From positions 1 through 57,734 of the forward strand of contig JAIMBI010000022.1 of assembly GCA_023565505.1 (NCBI GenBank): a stretch of 57,734 nt of DNA, read 5' to 3'. The translations under genes were made by a program, and so were the position numbers. The notes beneath the pieces were generated by a model. The model was not told the origin of the DNA. It made no database searches and saw nothing but the letters and a program-made list of their open reading frames with translations. This document shows, one piece after another, positions 33,461 to 41,929 of this stretch. Every line of letters begins with the position of its first letter. Position 1 is the first letter of the stretch. Origin of the DNA: Actinomycetes bacterium. GTDB taxonomy: Bacteria > Bacillota > Sulfobacillia > Sulfobacillales > JAIMBI01.

Positions 33461-34297
33461 GTGACTCCCTGGATGTGGCGCCGCTTGGCCCAGACAGCCC
33501 TGGAAGAAGACGTGGGGTTCGGCGACCTGACCACGGATGCGACGGTGCCGCCCGGACAGACAGGCAGCCTAGCGCTGGTGGCGCGCGAACCCCTGGTGGT
33601 GGCCGGCTTGCCGGTCGTCCCGGCGGTGTACGAGGCGTTGGACCCGGCCGTGCGCGTCGACCTGCTCGTGGCTGACGGCACGCGTCTGGGGCGGGGGGAC
33701 GTCCTGGCCCGCGTCCGGGGCCCGGCTCGCGCCCTCTTGACCGGTGAGCGCGTCACGCTCAACGTGCTCCAATGGCTGTCGGGGATCGCGACGGCGACCC
33801 GCGCGGTCGTCGACGCCGTCGCGGAGTGGGACGTGGACGTCCTCGACACGCGCAAGACCCGGCCCGGCTGGCGGGCGTTCGAGAAGTACGCCGTGCGGGT
33901 GGGCGGGGGGAAGAACCACCGCTTCGGCCTCGACCACGCCGTCCTCATCAAGGACAACCACATCGCCGCCGCCGGCGGCGTGGCCGAGGCCATCCGCCGC
34001 GCCCGCCGGGCCGCCGGCCCCACGGTGTTCGTCGAGGTCGAGGTGGACAATCTCGAACAGTTGGAGGAAGCCTTGACGGCCGGGCCGGACGGCGTCCTGC
34101 TCGACAACATGGACCCGGCGACGCTCCAGGAGGCCGTCCGCCGCGCCCAGGGCCGCGTCTGGACGGAGGCCTCCGGAGGCATCCGGCCCGAGAGCGTCCG
34201 GGACGTCGCCCGTACCGGCGTCAACGCGATCTCCCTCGGCTGGCTCACCCACTCCGCGCCGGCCGTAGACATCGGCGCGGACTGGGAGGCCCCATGA
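33461..34297 (+). CDS. nadC: nicotinate-nucleotide pyrophosphorylase (quinolinate phosphoribosyltransferase)
   Basis: 278 aa; the GTG at 33461 has AAGGAGG 7 nt upstream. NadC landmarks: LEEDVGFGDLTTDATVPP, GERVTLNVLQWLSGIAT, DTRKTRPGWRAFEKYAVRVGGG, LIKDNHI, EVEVDNLEQ, and EASGGI near the end. It converts quinolinate and PRPP to nicotinate mononucleotide. First gene of nadCBA and overlaps nadB by 4 nt (ATGA). Controlled by the inverted repeat just upstream (inference from position). Confidence 0.96.
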   Translation: MTPWMWRRLAQTALEEDVGFGDLTTDATVPPGQTGSLALVAREPLVVAGLPVVPAVYEALDPAVRVDLLVADGTRLGRGDVLARVRGPARALLTGERVTLNVLQWLSGIATATRAVVDAVAEWDVDVLDTRKTRPGWRAFEKYAVRVGGGKNHRFGLDHAVLIKDNHIAAAGGVAEAIRRARRAAGPTVFVEVEVDNLEQLEEALTAGPDGVLLDNMDPATLQEAVRRAQGRVWTEASGGIRPESVRDVARTGVNAISLGWLTHSAPAVDIGADWEAP

Positions 34298-35835
34298 CTC
34301 CCGTCGTCGTCGTCGGCCACGGCGTCGCCGGGATGCAGACGGCGATCGGCCTTGCCGAGTCGGGCCGACCGGTGTTGCTGCTGCACAAGGGGGACTGGGC
34401 CGCGAGCAACACCTACCTGGCCCAGGGAGGTGTCGCCGCCGCCCTGGATCCGGACGACAGCGCCGCCGACCATGCGCGGGACACGTTGACCGTCGCGCGC
34501 GGTCTGGCCGACCCGGAGGCGGTCGCCGTCCTGACGGACGAGGCGGAGGCGGCCACCCGCGCCCTCAGGGCGGCAGGCGTCTTCGTCGAGGCGCGCGCCG
34601 GCCGGTCCCATCCGGGCCAAGAAGCCGGTCACAGCCGCCCCCGCGTCCTGCGCGCCCCCGGTGGTGCGACCGGCCGCGCCGTCGCCCGGGCCCTGCGACA
34701 GGCGGTCGCAGCCCACCCCGCCATTACGGTGCGGTCCGCCCGGGTGACGCGTGTGGGAGTCGTCCGCGGACGGGTGGCGGGCGTGTTCGTGTCCGGCGAC
34801 GGACAGCGGCCCGAGTGGATCCCGGCCGCGCACGTGGTCCTGGCGACGGGGGGGTTCGCCGGTCTATGGCGGACCACCACCAATCCGCCGACGACCGCCG
34901 GCGACGGGTTGGCCCTGGCGTACGATGCCGGCGCGGTGCTCGCCGACCTCGAATTCGTCCAGTTCCACCCCACGGCGCTGGCGGTCGGGGAGACCCGGCC
35001 GGCGCTGCTGCTGTCGGAGGCGCTCCGCGGCCGCGGGGCCCGGCTGGTGGATGCCGAGGGCCGACCGGCGGTGGCCGACCTTCCCGCCGGGGAGCTGACG
35101 CCGCGCGACGAGTTGGCCCGCGCCGTCGGACGCCACTGGATCACGCGGGGACCCATTTTCCTCACGCTGGCCCATCTGGATCCGAGGACCGTCGAGGAGG
35201 AGTTCGCCGACCTGGCGCGGGCGGTGGCCGCCTACGGACGCAACCTGGCCACGGATCCGCTGCCCGTCCGGCCGGCCGCCCACTTCACCATGGGCGGCAT
35301 CGTAACCGACCTGGAGGGGCGCACGACCATACCGGGCCTCTGGGCCGTGGGCGAGTGCGCCGTCGTCGGCGTCCACGGGGCCAACCGCCTGGCGTCGAAC
35401 TCCCTCCTGGAGGGGCTGGTGTTCGGCCGTCGGGTCGCCCAGGCTATCGCCCGCGAGGCCGAGGCCCCCCCTGCGGCTCCCCCGCCGGCCGGCCCGCTGC
35501 TCGACGCAGCCTGGCCCGAAGATTTGGCCGCCGCGCTGGACGAGCACCTCGGCGTGGTGCGGACCGCCGCCGGCCTGCAGGATCTGCTGCGCCGGCTTCG
35601 CGCCGCCGAACCACCCGACCGGCCCGGCCCGGTCACGGTAGTCCGGCTGGCCGCGGAGGCCGCCCTGGCCCGCACCGAAAGTCGCGGGGGCCATTGGCGC
35701 GCCGACTATCCCGACACCGATCCCCGCTGGCGCGGCCATCTGTGTCACCAGCGCGATACACCCCTGTGGTTCTGCCCGTCGCCCGAGAAGGGAGGTCTCT
35801 TTGATGCCGTCGTCCGCACTCGCAGCCGATCTTGA
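34294..35835 (+). CDS. nadB: L-aspartate oxidase
   Basis: 513 aa. FAD site VVVVGHGVAGMQTAIGLAESG, ASNTYLAQGGVAAAL, HARDTLTVARGLADPEAV, EFVQFHPTAL, HFTMGGIVTDLEGRTTIPGLWAVGECA and GANRLASNSLLEGLVFGRR are all diagnostic of NadB. It oxidises aspartate to iminoaspartate for NadA. The ATG overlaps the nadC stop, and its last 32 bp overlap the start of nadA, so the three are coupled. The C-terminal ~30 residues within the overlap read as a normal NadB tail. Confidence 0.95.
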   Translation: MTPVVVVGHGVAGMQTAIGLAESGRPVLLLHKGDWAASNTYLAQGGVAAALDPDDSAADHARDTLTVARGLADPEAVAVLTDEAEAATRALRAAGVFVEARAGRSHPGQEAGHSRPRVLRAPGGATGRAVARALRQAVAAHPAITVRSARVTRVGVVRGRVAGVFVSGDGQRPEWIPAAHVVLATGGFAGLWRTTTNPPTTAGDGLALAYDAGAVLADLEFVQFHPTALAVGETRPALLLSEALRGRGARLVDAEGRPAVADLPAGELTPRDELARAVGRHWITRGPIFLTLAHLDPRTVEEEFADLARAVAAYGRNLATDPLPVRPAAHFTMGGIVTDLEGRTTIPGLWAVGECAVVGVHGANRLASNSLLEGLVFGRRVAQAIAREAEAPPAAPPPAGPLLDAAWPEDLAAALDEHLGVVRTAAGLQDLLRRLRAAEPPDRPGPVTVVRLAAEAALARTESRGGHWRADYPDTDPRWRGHLCHQRDTPLWFCPSPEKGGLFDAVVRTRSRS

Positions 35836-36775
35836 CGCCATCGCCCGCCTCAAGCGGGAACGCGACGCGGTCATCGTGGCACACAACTACCAGCTCCCGG
35901 AGGTCCAAGACCTGGCCGACTTCGTCGGGGACTCCTTGGCGATGGCCCGCTGGGCGCGCCAGACGTCGGCCCGGGTCCTCGTGGTCGCGGGAGTCTACTT
36001 CATGGCCGAGACGGCGTCCATCCTCTGCCCGGACAAAACCGTGCTGATCCCCGACGCCGACGCCGGGTGCTCCCTCGCAGCGTCCATCACGGCCGAGCAA
36101 CTGAGGGCCTGGAAGGCCGAGTGGCCGGATGCGGTGGTGGTGGCGTACGTCAACACCTCCGCCGAGGTCAAGGCCGAATCGGACTATTGCTGCACGTCCT
36201 CCAACGCCGTGGACGTGGTGAACGCCATCGACCCGGAGCGGGACATTCTCTTCCTGCCGGACTTCTACCTCGGCTCGCATGTCGCCCGGGTCACCGGCCG
36301 GAAAAACATCCACGTGTGGCTTGGGGAATGCCACGTTCACGCCACCATCCGCGGCGAGGACCTGGCCGCCAAGGCCCAAGCCCACCAGGACGCCGAGCTG
36401 CTCATCCACCCGGAATGCGGCTGCACCACCCGGGCGCTGGCCCTCCCGCCGGAAGGCGTGCCTCATCACGTGCTGTCGACGGACGGGATGATCCGCCATG
36501 CCCGCCAGACGCCGGCCCGCACCCTCATCGTCGCCACGGAAGTCGGCCTGCTGCACCGGCTGCGCCGGGAAAACCCGGACAAGACGTTCCTGCCGGCGCA
36601 GGAGGACGCGGTGTGCCCGTTCATGAAGCGCATCGACGTCGCCAAGATCCGGCGGAGCCTGGAAACGTTGACCACCGTCGTCGACGTCCCGCCGGCGGTC
36701 CGCGAGCGCGCCCTGATCCCGCTGCAGCGCATGGTGAGCATCGGCGGCGCCTCCGCCGCCCGGGCTGCCTCCTGA
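35804..36775 (+). CDS. nadA: quinolinate synthase
   Basis: 323 aa from the ATG at 35804, 8 nt after AAGGGAGG, inside the end of nadB. Landmarks: VIVAHNYQLPEVQDLADFVGDSL, YFMAETASIL, AYVNTSAEVKAESDYCCTSSNA, the YLG loop (DFYLGSHVA), WLGECHVHA, HPECGC and the C-terminal AVCPFMKRI. Three cysteines (in DYCC, HPECGC and AVCPF) hold the oxygen-sensitive 4Fe-4S cluster. It condenses iminoaspartate with dihydroxyacetone phosphate to quinolinate. Last gene of nadCBA. Confidence 0.96.
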   Translation: MPSSALAADLDAIARLKRERDAVIVAHNYQLPEVQDLADFVGDSLAMARWARQTSARVLVVAGVYFMAETASILCPDKTVLIPDADAGCSLAASITAEQLRAWKAEWPDAVVVAYVNTSAEVKAESDYCCTSSNAVDVVNAIDPERDILFLPDFYLGSHVARVTGRKNIHVWLGECHVHATIRGEDLAAKAQAHQDAELLIHPECGCTTRALALPPEGVPHHVLSTDGMIRHARQTPARTLIVATEVGLLHRLRRENPDKTFLPAQEDAVCPFMKRIDVAKIRRSLETLTTVVDVPPAVRERALIPLQRMVSIGGASAARAAS

Positions 36776-36811
36776 GTCCTCCTTCCCGCCTCGTTCCCGG
36801 CCCGCTCCGCC

Positions 36812-36838
36812 ACGAGCCGCCGCGCCCCGGCGGCTCGT
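36812..36838 (+). terminator. hairpin after nadCBA
   Basis: Perfect 11-bp stem ACGAGCCGCCG/CGGCGGCTCGT with a 5-nt loop, 36 nt after the nadA stop. Only a short T-poor stretch follows. Confidence 0.55.
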
Positions 36839-36903
36839 CTCAATCTGCCGATTTTCGTTCCGTGAAACCTCCGGCATTCCGCCCACTCTCCGCCGATAGC
36901 GTC

Positions 36904-36933
36904 TTGACAGAACTCTCGGCCGAAATCTATCGT
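36904..36933 (+). promoter_or_regulatory. sugar operon promoter
   Basis: A perfect -35 TTGACA (36904-36909), 18-bp spacer and TATCGT (36928-36933), 55 nt before the binding-protein start. The LacI-type operator begins at the end of the -10. Confidence 0.55.
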
Positions 36934-36946
36934 GGAAACGTCTCCA
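36933..36946 (+). promoter_or_regulatory. LacI-family operator of the sugar operon
   Basis: TGGAAACGTCTCCA, a near-palindrome with the central CG and AAACG core typical of LacI/GalR operators (ideal form TGGAAACGTTTCCA). It starts at the -10 element, so binding would block initiation. The likely ligand-responsive repressor is the LacI protein encoded at 39880 in the same operon. Confidence 0.65.
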
Positions 36947-36988
36947 TTCGCTTTGATCGACGGCGATTTCTGCGGAAGGAGGATCCCG

Positions 36989-38044
36989 GTGAAACGGCCT
37001 TCAAAGCTCGCCGCCGCCGCCCTCGCCGCTGCCGGCGCCCTGGCGCTGGCCGGCTGCGGGTCGACGGCAAACTCCGCGGGCAACGGCTCCGGCAACACGA
37101 AGTCGCTCGTATACTTCATCTTCACCGGTTACGACTACCCCTACTTCGCACCCATGGCGCAGGCGGTCCAGCAGGCTGCAAGCCACTACCCCAACCTCAC
37201 GGTGCGGATCGTCTCGGCCAACAACTCGTCCTCCCAGGAGATCTCCGACATCAACGAGGCCATCGCCAACGGGGCGAAGGGCATCATCCTCAACCCCGTC
37301 TCCGAGTCGGTCACCGCCGCGGCCCAGAAGGCGATGCAGCAAGGGATCCCGGTGGTGACCGTGGACCGCGACGTATCCGATCCGGCGGCCCGCGACGTGT
37401 TCATCGGCGACAACGACGTGCAGCTCGGCTATCTGCAGACGCAGTACGCCCTGCAGTACCTGGCGGCGCACAACGTGCCGAAGCCGTGGCACGTCGCCGT
37501 CCTGCAGGGTACGCTGGGGGCCAGCGTGTCTATCGGCCGGCTCAACGGCGCCATGAACGCGCTCAAGCCCTACGTCGACAACGGCAGCGTCCAGATCGTG
37601 TTCAACCAGTCCGCCAACTTCGCCACCAATACGGCGGAGTCCATGGTGTCCGAACTGCTGGCGAAGACGCCCAACATCCAGCTCATCGTCGCCTCCAACG
37701 ACGCCATGGCGCTCGGTGCGATCCTGGCCGTGCAGAAGGCCGGGCTGACCCCCGGCAAGAACGTCCTCATCGTCGGCGCCGACGCCCAGCCGGAAAGCTT
37801 GACCGCCGTCAAGCAGGGTACTCAGCTCGACACGGTGACGCACGCGCCGTTCGTTGAGGCCTACTGGGCCGTCGAAGCGATGGACAACATCCTGCAGTAC
37901 CACGTCCTGCCCAAGAACAAGAATCTCATTATTCCCATGGTGCTGGTGACCAAGCAGAACGTGGACCAGGTCTCCGCCTGGGGAACGCCGCAGGAGATCC
38001 CCCCGCTGCCCTACGGTCACAGCCAAGCGTACAAGGTGCAATGA
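36989..38044 (+). CDS. sugar ABC transporter substrate-binding lipoprotein (RbsB/Peripla_BP_4 family)
   Basis: 351 aa from the GTG at 36989 (AAGGAGG 6 nt upstream). Lipoprotein signal with lipobox LAGC, then a Ser/Gly/Asn-rich linker. The mature part follows the RbsB pattern: NGAKGIILNPVSESV, AMQQGIPVVTVDRDV, IVASNDAMALGAILAVQKAG, LIVGADAQPESLTAV. It binds a sugar or polyol outside the cell and delivers it to the permease at 38884. First gene of the operon. The stem-loop right after it may raise its mRNA level over the downstream genes. Confidence 0.92.
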   Translation: MKRPSKLAAAALAAAGALALAGCGSTANSAGNGSGNTKSLVYFIFTGYDYPYFAPMAQAVQQAASHYPNLTVRIVSANNSSSQEISDINEAIANGAKGIILNPVSESVTAAAQKAMQQGIPVVTVDRDVSDPAARDVFIGDNDVQLGYLQTQYALQYLAAHNVPKPWHVAVLQGTLGASVSIGRLNGAMNALKPYVDNGSVQIVFNQSANFATNTAESMVSELLAKTPNIQLIVASNDAMALGAILAVQKAGLTPGKNVLIVGADAQPESLTAVKQGTQLDTVTHAPFVEAYWAVEAMDNILQYHVLPKNKNLIIPMVLVTKQNVDQVSAWGTPQEIPPLPYGHSQAYKVQ

Positions 38045-38061
38045 CACCAACGGGCCCAGCG

Positions 38062-38088
38062 CGGCGGGAGGAACCGTTCCTCCCGCCG
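38062..38088 (+). repeat. intercistronic inverted repeat between binding protein and ATPase genes
   Basis: A 13-bp perfect inverted repeat (CGGCGGGAGGAAC and GTTCCTCCCGCCG) separated by one base, 18 nt after the binding-protein stop. As RNA it would form a very stable hairpin. No T run. Such elements often stabilise the binding-protein message or partly terminate transcription. Confidence 0.6.
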
Positions 38089-38120
38089 GCTCGGCGACAC
38101 GGGAAAGGAGTTCGACTCCC

Positions 38121-38891
38121 TTGGACGGCCTCGACCCGCGGGAACCGACCCCCCTGCTCTCGGTGCGCCATTTGTCGAAGTCGTTCGGTGCGGTGACCGC
38201 CGTCGACGACGTCAGTCTCGACATCATGCCGAATGAAGTCGTGGGGATCGTCGGCGACAATGCCGCCGGCAAATCCACTTTCCTTTCGCTGCTGACCGGG
38301 TACAACCAATGCGACCGCGGCGAGTTCTTCTACCGCGGCAGACCGGTCGAGGTCTCCTCGCCCGCGACCTCCCGACGCAATCTCAAGATTGAGATGATCT
38401 ATCAGAATCTCTCTCTGGCGCCGGACCTCGAAGTCTGGAAGAACATCTTCCTCGGGGAGGAGCTTCGCCGGTTCGGCTGGTTGCTCGACCGCCGCACCAT
38501 GATCCGCCGGAGCCAGGAGGCCCTGGCGCGGCTCAATGCCAAGGCCCGTCCCCACGACATCGTGGGGACCTTGTCCGGGGGTGAGCAACAGACCGTCGCC
38601 ATCGCGCGGACCCTGGTCTTCGACCGGGAACTCATCATCTTCGACGAGCCGACGGCCGCCATCTCGCTGAACAAGGTCCGGGACGTGCTGCAGCTCATCC
38701 GGGATCTCAAACAGCACGGGAAGTCGGTCCTGCTCGTCAGCCACCGTCTGGAGGACATTCTGGAGGTGTCGGACCGCATCGTGGTGTTCTCCCACGGGCG
38801 CATCAAGGCCATCGTCCAAAACCGCGACATCGACATCGAAGACCTGGTGCGGCTCATGTTCGAAAACCGGGGAGGCGACGCCAGTGCTTAA
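38121..38891 (+). CDS. sugar ABC transporter ATP-binding protein (single-domain, FrcA-like)
   Basis: 256 aa from a TTG start, with AAAGGAG ~10 nt upstream. Walker A GDNAAGKST, Q-loop IYQNLSL, signature LSGGEQQ, Walker B LIIFDEPTAA and the His switch in LLVSHRL. Unlike RbsA and XylG, which carry two ATPase cassettes, it has one, as in the fructose transporter FrcA, so it should work as a homodimer. It energises the permease encoded downstream, whose gene overlaps this one by 8 nt. Confidence 0.93.
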   Translation: MDGLDPREPTPLLSVRHLSKSFGAVTAVDDVSLDIMPNEVVGIVGDNAAGKSTFLSLLTGYNQCDRGEFFYRGRPVEVSSPATSRRNLKIEMIYQNLSLAPDLEVWKNIFLGEELRRFGWLLDRRTMIRRSQEALARLNAKARPHDIVGTLSGGEQQTVAIARTLVFDRELIIFDEPTAAISLNKVRDVLQLIRDLKQHGKSVLLVSHRLEDILEVSDRIVVFSHGRIKAIVQNRDIDIEDLVRLMFENRGGDASA

Positions 38892-39852
38892 GACGGCGGC
38901 CCGACTCCTCGGCGACCCCGGCAGTGTTCGGCGTCCCATAGCCTTCGGCATCCTCGCCTTCGTCGTCGCCGGGCTCATCGCCCCGTCGTTCCTCACGCTC
39001 CGCAATGTCAACGCCCTGCTCCAGGGTTCGAGCTTCCTCATCATCCTCACGGTCGGCGAAGCGTTCGTGATCCTGACGGGGATGATCGACCTCGGGGTCC
39101 AGAGCGTCTTGGCCAGCGCCGGCATGCTGGGGGCGTCCCTCGCGGTGTTCGTCGGGTTGCCGGCACCGGAGAGCGTCCTGGTCACGATCCTTTACGGAGC
39201 CGCGGCCGGGGTCTTCGTCGGCCTCCTCGTGACCAAGGGCCGAATTCCGTCCTTCATCGCCACCATCGGGACGTACTGGGGCCTCCGCGGCGTGGCCCTG
39301 CTCTTCAACGGAGGCAACTACATCAACCCCCAGTCGGTGACACCGGCACGTCCCTTCGGTTTCGAGGGCCTGGCAGGGACCACCTTGGGCCTGTCGAACT
39401 TGATCTGGATCAGCGTGGCCATCGTGGTCATCGGCCAGTTGGTCCAATCGTTGACCCCGGCCGGCAACTGGGTCGCGAGCGTCGGCTCCAACGAGGCGGC
39501 GGCCCGCGTCGTAGGCCTGAACACAGGCCGGATCAAGGTGGCCGTGTTCGTGGTCTCGGGCATCCTGGCCGCCCTGGCCGGCCTCATGATCACCGCCTGG
39601 CAGGACTCGATCTACCCGCTGACGGGCGACGGCTATTCGCTGCAGGCCATCGCCGCGGTCATCCTCGGCGGCATCCCCTTCACGGGGGGCAAGGGATCCA
39701 TCGTGGGTGCCGCCATCGGCGCACTCATCATCGGCCTCATCAGCGACCTCATCGTGTTGCTGGGCCTGCCGTCCTTGTACGAATATATCTTCGTCGCCGC
39801 TATCCTGGTGATAGCCGGCCTGCAGACGCGCGGCAAGGGATTCGTCAAGTAA
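38884..39852 (+). CDS. sugar ABC transporter permease (RbsC/BPD_transp_2 family)
   Basis: 322 aa, GTG start inside the ATPase gene. Around ten hydrophobic segments. Family marks: ITGMIDLGV-type segment (VILTGMIDLGVQSVLA), KGRIPSFIATIGT, VGSNEAAARVVGLNT, and AVILGGIPFTGGKGS, the coupling loop. It forms the membrane channel for the ribose/xylose/fructose-type sugar importer. Only one permease gene, so it probably dimerises. Confidence 0.93.
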   Translation: MLKTAARLLGDPGSVRRPIAFGILAFVVAGLIAPSFLTLRNVNALLQGSSFLIILTVGEAFVILTGMIDLGVQSVLASAGMLGASLAVFVGLPAPESVLVTILYGAAAGVFVGLLVTKGRIPSFIATIGTYWGLRGVALLFNGGNYINPQSVTPARPFGFEGLAGTTLGLSNLIWISVAIVVIGQLVQSLTPAGNWVASVGSNEAAARVVGLNTGRIKVAVFVVSGILAALAGLMITAWQDSIYPLTGDGYSLQAIAAVILGGIPFTGGKGSIVGAAIGALIIGLISDLIVLLGLPSLYEYIFVAAILVIAGLQTRGKGFVK

Positions 39853-39879
39853 CTCGGTACCGCAAGGACGGATCGCACC

Positions 39880-40881
39880 ATGCGCATCACCATCAAGGAC
39901 GTCGCCCGGCGGGCGGGCGTCGGCGTCGGGACGGTCTCCCGCGTGATCAACCGTTCCGGACCCGTCAAGCCGGAAACCAAGGCGCGTGTCGAGGCGACCA
40001 TTCGGGAGCTCAACTACATGCCCAACGAGATCGCGCGGTCGATGGTGCGGGGGACCACCCGGACCGTCGCCGTCGTCATCCCGGACATGGGAATGTCGGT
40101 CCTCATGGGCATGGTCCAAGGGCTGAACGAGGTGGCCTACGAACGAGGCTACACCGTGATCGCGCTCGATTCCAAAGGCGAAGCGGACCGTGAACGCCGC
40201 ATGGTCCGCGTGGCCCGGGAAAAGCGGGTCGACGGCCTGGTGCTGTTCGGTACCCCGGGAACGACGGGCGTGCTCCGGCAGATCCGGAAATGGGGATTGC
40301 CCGTGGTCGTGCTCGACCGCCTGCTCACCTCGTCCCTCGAGGACGTCCAGGTCCCGCAGGTCGCCATCGACCACATCGGCGGCGCCCGGCTGGCCATGGA
40401 CTTGTTGCTGCGGTACAGCCGCCGCCCGGTTCACGTTGCCGGTCCCATGAACGCGTCGAGCGCCCTCTACCGTCTCCAGGTCTTCGGGGACATGCTCGCC
40501 GAGCACGACATCCCCTTCGACCAACGGTTCATCGAACAGGGCGAGTTTACCTACGAAGGCGGTTATCGGGCGACCTTGGCGCTGCTGGAGCGGGTGCCCG
40601 ATCTCGACGGCGTGTTCGCCGCCAACGACTTCATGGCTCTCGGCGTGCTCCGCGCCCTTGCCGAGTCGGGCCGCCGGGTTCCCGACGACGTGCGCGTGGT
40701 GGGCTTCGACGACATCTTCATGGCGGCGCTCTCGAATCCTCCGCTCACGACCATCCACCATCCCACCACGGAAATCGGTCGGCTGGCGATGAACATCCTG
40801 CTGGACGTCATGGAACGCGGCCAGGCGTCTTCGGATGTCACCCTGGTCCCGGCCCGACTGGTGCGGCGCCAATCCTGTTGA
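39880..40881 (+). CDS. LacI family transcriptional regulator
   Basis: 333 aa, ATG start. N-terminal HTH: TIKDVARRAGVGVGTVSRVIN, then the hinge YMPNEIARSMVRGTTRTVAVVIPD, then a periplasmic-binding-protein-like sensor (VDGLVLFGT, AIDHIGGARLAMDLLLRY, VFAANDFMALGVLRAL, VRVVGFDDI, LTTIHHPTTEIG). It probably represses its own operon by binding the site at 36933 and is released by the transported sugar. Fourth gene of the operon, 27 nt after the permease. Confidence 0.94.
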   Translation: MRITIKDVARRAGVGVGTVSRVINRSGPVKPETKARVEATIRELNYMPNEIARSMVRGTTRTVAVVIPDMGMSVLMGMVQGLNEVAYERGYTVIALDSKGEADRERRMVRVAREKRVDGLVLFGTPGTTGVLRQIRKWGLPVVVLDRLLTSSLEDVQVPQVAIDHIGGARLAMDLLLRYSRRPVHVAGPMNASSALYRLQVFGDMLAEHDIPFDQRFIEQGEFTYEGGYRATLALLERVPDLDGVFAANDFMALGVLRALAESGRRVPDDVRVVGFDDIFMAALSNPPLTTIHHPTTEIGRLAMNILLDVMERGQASSDVTLVPARLVRRQSC

Positions 40882-40896
40882 GGAGGTTGGGCAACC

Positions 40897-41916
40897 ATGG
40901 CAGCGACAGGGAACACGACACCTCCCCTCACGGTGGGATTCCTCGGCGCCGGCGCGATCGCCGAGCTGCATCGGCGGGCTTTCGACGACGTGCCGGGCAT
41001 CCGGTTGGGCGGCTTCTATGAACCGGACCCGGAACGCCGTGCCGCACGGGAAAAAGACTGGCAGGTCCCGGCCTATCCCAGCGCCGACGCGTTGGTCGGG
41101 GACCCTCGGATCGACGCCGTCTACGTGTTGAGCCCGGTCGAGCACCACGAGGCGCAGGCCATGCTGGTCCTCGAGGCTGGTAAACCGCTGTTCGTGGAGA
41201 AGCCGGTGGCGCCGACGCCGGACGCCATCGCCCGCATCGCGGCCGTCGCCCGGCGTCGGAACGTCTTCTGCATGCCCGGCCACAACTATGTCTACGACCC
41301 GGCGCTGGCCCCCGTCCGGGACGCCTTGGCGGCAGGCGAGTTCGGCCGTGTGTACACCGTGGCCATCCACTACGCCATCCGCCACGACGAGGCGCTCGCC
41401 GCGCGTTATCCGGGCGTGCTGGAGCAGGTGGTGCCGCATCACCTCTACACCCTCCGCTTTCTGGGCGAAGAGCCGGTGCGCGTGGCGGCCATGACCACGT
41501 CTTTGCACTACCGCCGGATCACTCAGGACGACCAGGTCGGGCTGCTGGTGGAATGCCGTTCCGGCGCCTTGGGGCTCCTGTTCGCGTCCATGGCGGCCGA
41601 CGACTGGTCGGCGGATCCGTGGACGTTCGGTATCAAGATCCTGGGGGAGAAGGGGTCCGTCGGCTACACGTGGCGGACGGCTGTCGTCAACCGCCCCCGG
41701 GGGACACATCCCCAGGCCTACCTACCGTTCGAGGCGACGTTCGCCCACGAAGCGCGCTTCTTCCTCCAGGCCTGCCGGGGTGAACGGGCGGTACCCCTGT
41801 CCACGCTCGAAGATGCGGTGCTCGTCGAAGCGACCATCCTGGCCGCGCGCCGGGCCGCGACCGAAGGCCGCACGGTGGCCGTCGAGGTCCCCCGGGCGGC
41901 GGACATCCCCTCGTGA
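40897..41916 (+). CDS. Gfo/Idh/MocA family sugar oxidoreductase
   Basis: 339 aa, ATG with GAGGAGG ~10 nt upstream, 15 nt after lacI. Rossmann site GFLGAGAIAELHRRAF, the family EKPVA motif with its catalytic Lys, PGHNYVYDPALA, and VVPHHLYTLRFLGE in place of the usual GG-x-x-x-D-x-x-H. Members oxidise inositols, glucose derivatives or other cyclic polyols with NAD(P). Being in the sugar-uptake operon, it likely acts on the imported compound or a keto intermediate. Confidence 0.9.
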   Translation: MAATGNTTPPLTVGFLGAGAIAELHRRAFDDVPGIRLGGFYEPDPERRAAREKDWQVPAYPSADALVGDPRIDAVYVLSPVEHHEAQAMLVLEAGKPLFVEKPVAPTPDAIARIAAVARRRNVFCMPGHNYVYDPALAPVRDALAAGEFGRVYTVAIHYAIRHDEALAARYPGVLEQVVPHHLYTLRFLGEEPVRVAAMTTSLHYRRITQDDQVGLLVECRSGALGLLFASMAADDWSADPWTFGIKILGEKGSVGYTWRTAVVNRPRGTHPQAYLPFEATFAHEARFFLQACRGERAVPLSTLEDAVLVEATILAARRAATEGRTVAVEVPRAADIPS

Positions 41917-41929
41917 CGGAGGCGTCGGC

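Noticed and set aside
38854..41709. 951-residue minus-strand frame opposite the permease, lacI and Gfo/Idh genes
   Set aside because: Rich in Asp/His/Arg/Gly with no domain; the plus strand carries three intact families in the same interval.
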